Part shown: positions 5,432-8,449 of the stretch, in pieces
How the letters are laid out: each line of letters opens with the position of its first letter
How positions within the stretch are numbered: position 1 is the stretch's first letter
Assembly (NCBI GenBank): GCA_030824095.1
Contig: JAVBYK010000440.1
Span: 1-8,449 of the forward strand
Reading direction: 5' to 3'
DNA: 8,449 nucleotides
DNA from: a bacterium
GTDB lineage: Bacteria > Pseudomonadota > Gammaproteobacteria > Burkholderiales > Burkholderiaceae_C
Position numbers and translations under genes: made by a program
Notes under the pieces: model-generated
What the model saw: the letters and a program-made list of their open reading frames with translations, nothing else
Database searches by the model: none
What the model was told of the DNA's origin: nothing

Positions 5432-8400
5432 GTTGGTAGGCACCGGCGCTGGGGTGCGCCGCGTGTGCCGCAGCAGCACTTCCACCAGATGCGCCAGGTT
5501 GAACGGCTTGCCCACATGGTCATCCATGCCGGCCTGCAGGCAGGCATCGCGGTCGGAGGCCATGGCATTGGCGGTCATGGCGATGATGGGCAGGTCGGCC
5601 AGGCCCAGCTCCGTGCGAATGGCGTGTGTGGCGGCATAGCCGTCCATGACCGGCATCTGCAGATCCATCAAGACCACCTGGAACGGTGGATCGGCCGCAG
5701 CCACGGCCGCCACGCCGAGTTGCCCGTTGGCAGCAATTTCCACCAGGGCACCCTCGCCGCGCAGCAGTTCGCGTGCCACCTGCTGGTTGATCAGGTTGTC
5801 TTCCACCACCAGCAACCGCATGCCCTGTAGCCGCCCGACCTTGCCGCTGGCGGCACGGGGCCGCGTGCGCAGGTTGCCCACACCGGCGCGGGCATCTGCC
5901 ACGGTGTCAAAGAGCATGGATGCGGTGATGGGCTTGACCAGAAACGCATTCAGACAGGCCTGTTCCTGCGCGCTGCGCTGCGACAGCATTTCGCGTCCAT
6001 GGGCAGTGACCATGATGGTGATCGGGGCGGGCGACACCATGCTGCGCATGCGGGCAATGGTTTCCCAGCCATCCATGCCGGGCATCTGCCAGTCCACCAG
6101 CATGGCGTCGTAGGCCGGCTGTGCGTCGCGCTTGCGCGCTTCGACCAGCGTCAGCGCCTGCGCGCCGCTTTCCGCCACATCAACCTGCCAGGACCACGAG
6201 CGGGCCATGGTGGCCAGCAGGTCCCGGGCGGTGGGGTTGTCGTCCACCACCAGCATGTGCAGCGGGCCACCGGTGCGCTGGCGTGCGGGCTCCGTGTCGC
6301 CAGGCACCTGGTCGGCCACCGCCAGGTTGATGGTGAAGTGGAAGTTGCTGCCCTTCCCCAGGGCGCTGTCCAGCGCCAGGTCCCCGCCCATCAAATGCAC
6401 TAGGCGCTTGCTGATCGACAGGCCCAGCCCGGTGCCGCCAAAGCGGCGGGTGGTGGAGGCTTCCGCCTGCGAGAAGCCGTCGAAGATATGGGCCTGGTTC
6501 TCCGGTGCGATGCCAATGCCGCTGTCGCGCACGGCGATGGACAGCGTGCTGCGCTGCTCACTCTGCTCCAGCACCTTGAGCTGGACCACCACTTCGCCCT
6601 GTTCGGTGAATTTGATCGCATTGCCCGATAGGTTGATCAGCACCTGCTGCAGGCGCATGGCATCGCCCACCAGCACCGGTGGCAGCGCCGGGTCCACATC
6701 AAATAGCACCTCGATCGGCTTCATGCCGACGTTGGCCGACAGGATGACCGACAGGTCCCGCAGCAGCTTGTCAACCCGGAAGGGCTGGGGGTCCAGCTCC
6801 ATCTTGCCGGCTTCCATCTTGGAGAAGTCCAGCACGTCGTTGAGCAGCCCCAGCAGGGATTTGGCGGCGCCTTCCGCCTTGGACGCGTAGTCCAACTGGC
6901 GCATCGTCAGGTCGGTGCTGTGCAGCAGTTTGAGCATACCCAGAATGGCGTTCATGGGGGTGCGGATTTCGTGGCTCATGTTGGCCACGAACTGGCTCTT
7001 GGAGCGTGACGCCTGCTGCGCCGCCTCGGTGGCGCGAATCAGGTCGGTGATGTCGGCGTAGGTGGTCACAAAGCCGCCATCGGGCATGGGTGCGCCGCGC
7101 ACCTCCAGGGTCCGGCCATCGCCCCGTTGCCGCTGGAAACGGTGGGGCTGCGCCTGGCGCGCCCGCTCGACGATGCTGCGCACCTGTTCGTCGGGGTCGC
7201 CTGCGCCGTATTCGCCGCGCAGCGCGTTGAAGCGGATGATGGATTCGAACGTGACGGTTTCACGCTCGAACAGCGCATCCGGAAAGTCCAGCAACGAGCG
7301 AAACAGCGGGTTCTCGGCCACCAGATTCAGCTGGCTGTCCATCACACTCAGGCCCACCGGGATGTTGGCCAGAATGTTCTTCATCAGGGTGTTCTTCTGC
7401 AGGATCTCCTCTTCGAGCTTGCGGCGCTGCGTGATGTCCTGGAAGATGCCCACCAGTCGGATGCGCTTGCCATCGCGGTACTCGGCTTCTGCTGCGCAGC
7501 GCACCCAGATGCGCCGGGTCATGGCGGTCACCAGCGGCAGCTCCAGGTCCCAGGGTTTTCCGGTTTTGGTGGCGCTGGCGATGGCGGCCTCCATGGTGGG
7601 GCGTGCCTCGGGCGCAAAGAAGGCAATGAATTCGTCCAGCGAGGGGGAGTAGCCCTTTGCCACGTCGTGGATGTCGCAGGTCTGCTCCGACCATTCCATG
7701 CGGCCCTGCTCCAGGTCGTATTGCCAGCGGCCGACGCCGGCAATGCGTCCGGCCCGCGCCAAAAAGTCGGCGTAGTCGCGCAGCTTCAGCGCGGATTCCT
7801 TGAGTGAGGCCTCGGACTTCTTGTTGTCGGTGATGTCCAGGTTGATGCCGTACATCCATTCGGGTTTGCCGTCGGCCGTGCGGGAGACCAGCTTGCCGCG
7901 CGTCAGCAGCCAGACCCAATGGCCATCCTTGTGGAGGACCCGGCCTTCAAATTCATAGGCATCGGTCAGGCCATCCAGGTGCTGTTGCAACAGCACGCCG
8001 GCGGTGGCCCAGTCCTGCGGGTGCATGGAGCGGTTCCACAGGCGGCCCGGGGACTGCATCGCTTCTTCCAGCGTGTAGCCCATCAGCTCGGCCCAGCGCG
8101 GGTTGAAGATGGTCTCGCCGGTGTGGTGGTTCCACTCCCAGGTGCCGGCGCGGGTGGCGGCGATGATGTTGTTCAGGCGCTCGCGCTCGGCGTCCATCTG
8201 CGTCTGGGATTCCCGCAGGGCGGCCAGCCGGTCGGCCAGGGCCGTGCGGCGCTCGTCGTCCAGGCGGTTCAGATTGGCCTGCGTCTGTGCCAGGCGGCCC
8301 AGCACGCTGCCCTCATCGGGCGTGCTGGTTGCAATGGGGGTGGAAAAATCACCCTGGCCAATGCGGGTGATGTGGGCGTGAACCTGGTCGAGCGGACCGC

Positions 8401-8449
8401 CCAGCGTGGCGCGCAGGCTGGCATGCGTGCGCACCAGCATGGCCAGCAG
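5417..8449 (-). CDS. Hybrid sensor histidine kinase, N-terminus cut by the window edge
   Basis: The frame stays open to the last base, so the upstream transmembrane and sensor part is missing; 1010 residues are visible. Numbered from the Met codon at 8440, domains are: HAMP (about 8-60), a coiled segment (60-90), a first PAS-PAC (about 90-210, GTWEWNHHTGE), a second PAS-PAC (about 220-345), a third PAS of the PAS_7 type (about 352-470), HisKA with phospho-acceptor His490 in MSHEIRTPMN, and HATPase with N-box LINLSGNAIKFT (601-612), G1 DSGIGI (639-644) and G2 GGTGLGLSIS (668-677). Two receivers follow: Asp783 with Lys836, and Asp926 with Lys978. No Hpt domain follows, so phosphorelay would need a separate Hpt protein or act within the receivers. 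HAMP at the visible start implies a membrane-anchored kinase. The last residues, KIEP, and the TAG stop lie in the intergenic repeat. The signal is unknown and no cognate regulator is in view. Confidence 0.95.
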   Translation of the reverse strand: MLAMLVRTHASLRATLGGPLDQVHAHITRIGQGDFSTPIATSTPDEGSVLGRLAQTQANLNRLDDERRTALADRLAALRESQTQMDAERERLNNIIAATRAGTWEWNHHTGETIFNPRWAELMGYTLEEAMQSPGRLWNRSMHPQDWATAGVLLQQHLDGLTDAYEFEGRVLHKDGHWVWLLTRGKLVSRTADGKPEWMYGINLDITDNKKSEASLKESALKLRDYADFLARAGRIAGVGRWQYDLEQGRMEWSEQTCDIHDVAKGYSPSLDEFIAFFAPEARPTMEAAIASATKTGKPWDLELPLVTAMTRRIWVRCAAEAEYRDGKRIRLVGIFQDITQRRKLEEEILQKNTLMKNILANIPVGLSVMDSQLNLVAENPLFRSLLDFPDALFERETVTFESIIRFNALRGEYGAGDPDEQVRSIVERARQAQPHRFQRQRGDGRTLEVRGAPMPDGGFVTTYADITDLIRATEAAQQASRSKSQFVANMSHEIRTPMNAILGMLKLLHSTDLTMRQLDYASKAEGAAKSLLGLLNDVLDFSKMEAGKMELDPQPFRVDKLLRDLSVILSANVGMKPIEVLFDVDPALPPVLVGDAMRLQQVLINLSGNAIKFTEQGEVVVQLKVLEQSEQRSTLSIAVRDSGIGIAPENQAHIFDGFSQAEASTTRRFGGTGLGLSISKRLVHLMGGDLALDSALGKGSNFHFTINLAVADQVPGDTEPARQRTGGPLHMLVVDDNPTARDLLATMARSWSWQVDVAESGAQALTLVEARKRDAQPAYDAMLVDWQMPGMDGWETIARMRSMVSPAPITIMVTAHGREMLSQRSAQEQACLNAFLVKPITASMLFDTVADARAGVGNLRTRPRAASGKVGRLQGMRLLVVEDNLINQQVARELLRGEGALVEIAANGQLGVAAVAAADPPFQVVLMDLQMPVMDGYAATHAIRTELGLADLPIIAMTANAMASDRDACLQAGMDDHVGKPFNLAHLVEVLLRHTRRTPAPVPTNKIEP

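Noticed and set aside
7260..7919. Minus-strand frame of 219 codons inside the histidine kinase
   Set aside because: It is out of frame within the PAS region of a well-supported gene and has no domain of its own.

Overview
The window looks like a GC-rich betaproteobacterial chromosome, most likely Burkholderiales and probably Comamonadaceae. The codon use of most genes, the protein families and a short intergenic repeat at about 5374-5431 point that way. From memory that repeat resembles a dispersed repeat common in Rhodoferax, Polaromonas and Acidovorax-type genomes. The placement is inference; no search was run.

Layout from left to right. (1) An ABC-F ATPase gene (113-1753, +) has visibly lower GC than the other genes and runs tail-to-tail into the next gene with a 7-base overlap. 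(2) A leftward two-gene unit follows. Its first gene is a small polytopic membrane protein (4516-3734) carrying the Ser/His/Asp/His/His pattern of the CREST (alkaline-ceramidase-like) membrane hydrolases. Its second gene, 28 bases downstream, is a fused MFS-PlsC protein (3705-1747): an LplT-like lysophospholipid transporter joined to a 1-acylglycerol-phosphate-type acyltransferase. (3) A compact AT-rich divergent promoter region (about 4590-4642) contains a GTATC-N7-GATAC palindrome. (4) An XRE-type regulator (4643-5374, +) is divergent from the lipid unit and may be translated without a leader. (5) A short dispersed repeat sits between two convergent genes. (6) The C-terminal 1010 residues of a large hybrid sensor histidine kinase (8449-5417, -) follow: HAMP, three PAS, HisKA, HATPase and two receiver domains. 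Its N-terminus lies beyond the right edge of the window.

How the genes may work together. The central cassette (XRE regulator, CREST-like protein, MFS-PlsC) is the most coherent unit. Its arrangement suggests a membrane-lipid turnover or remodelling pair under a divergently encoded regulator: one protein may cleave an acyl or amide bond, and the other may move a lyso-lipid across the membrane and re-acylate it. That functional link is inference from family membership and gene order. The ABC-F protein and the histidine kinase look like independent neighbours. No RNA gene, CRISPR array or complete mobile element was seen, and no intergenic stretch exceeds 300 bases.
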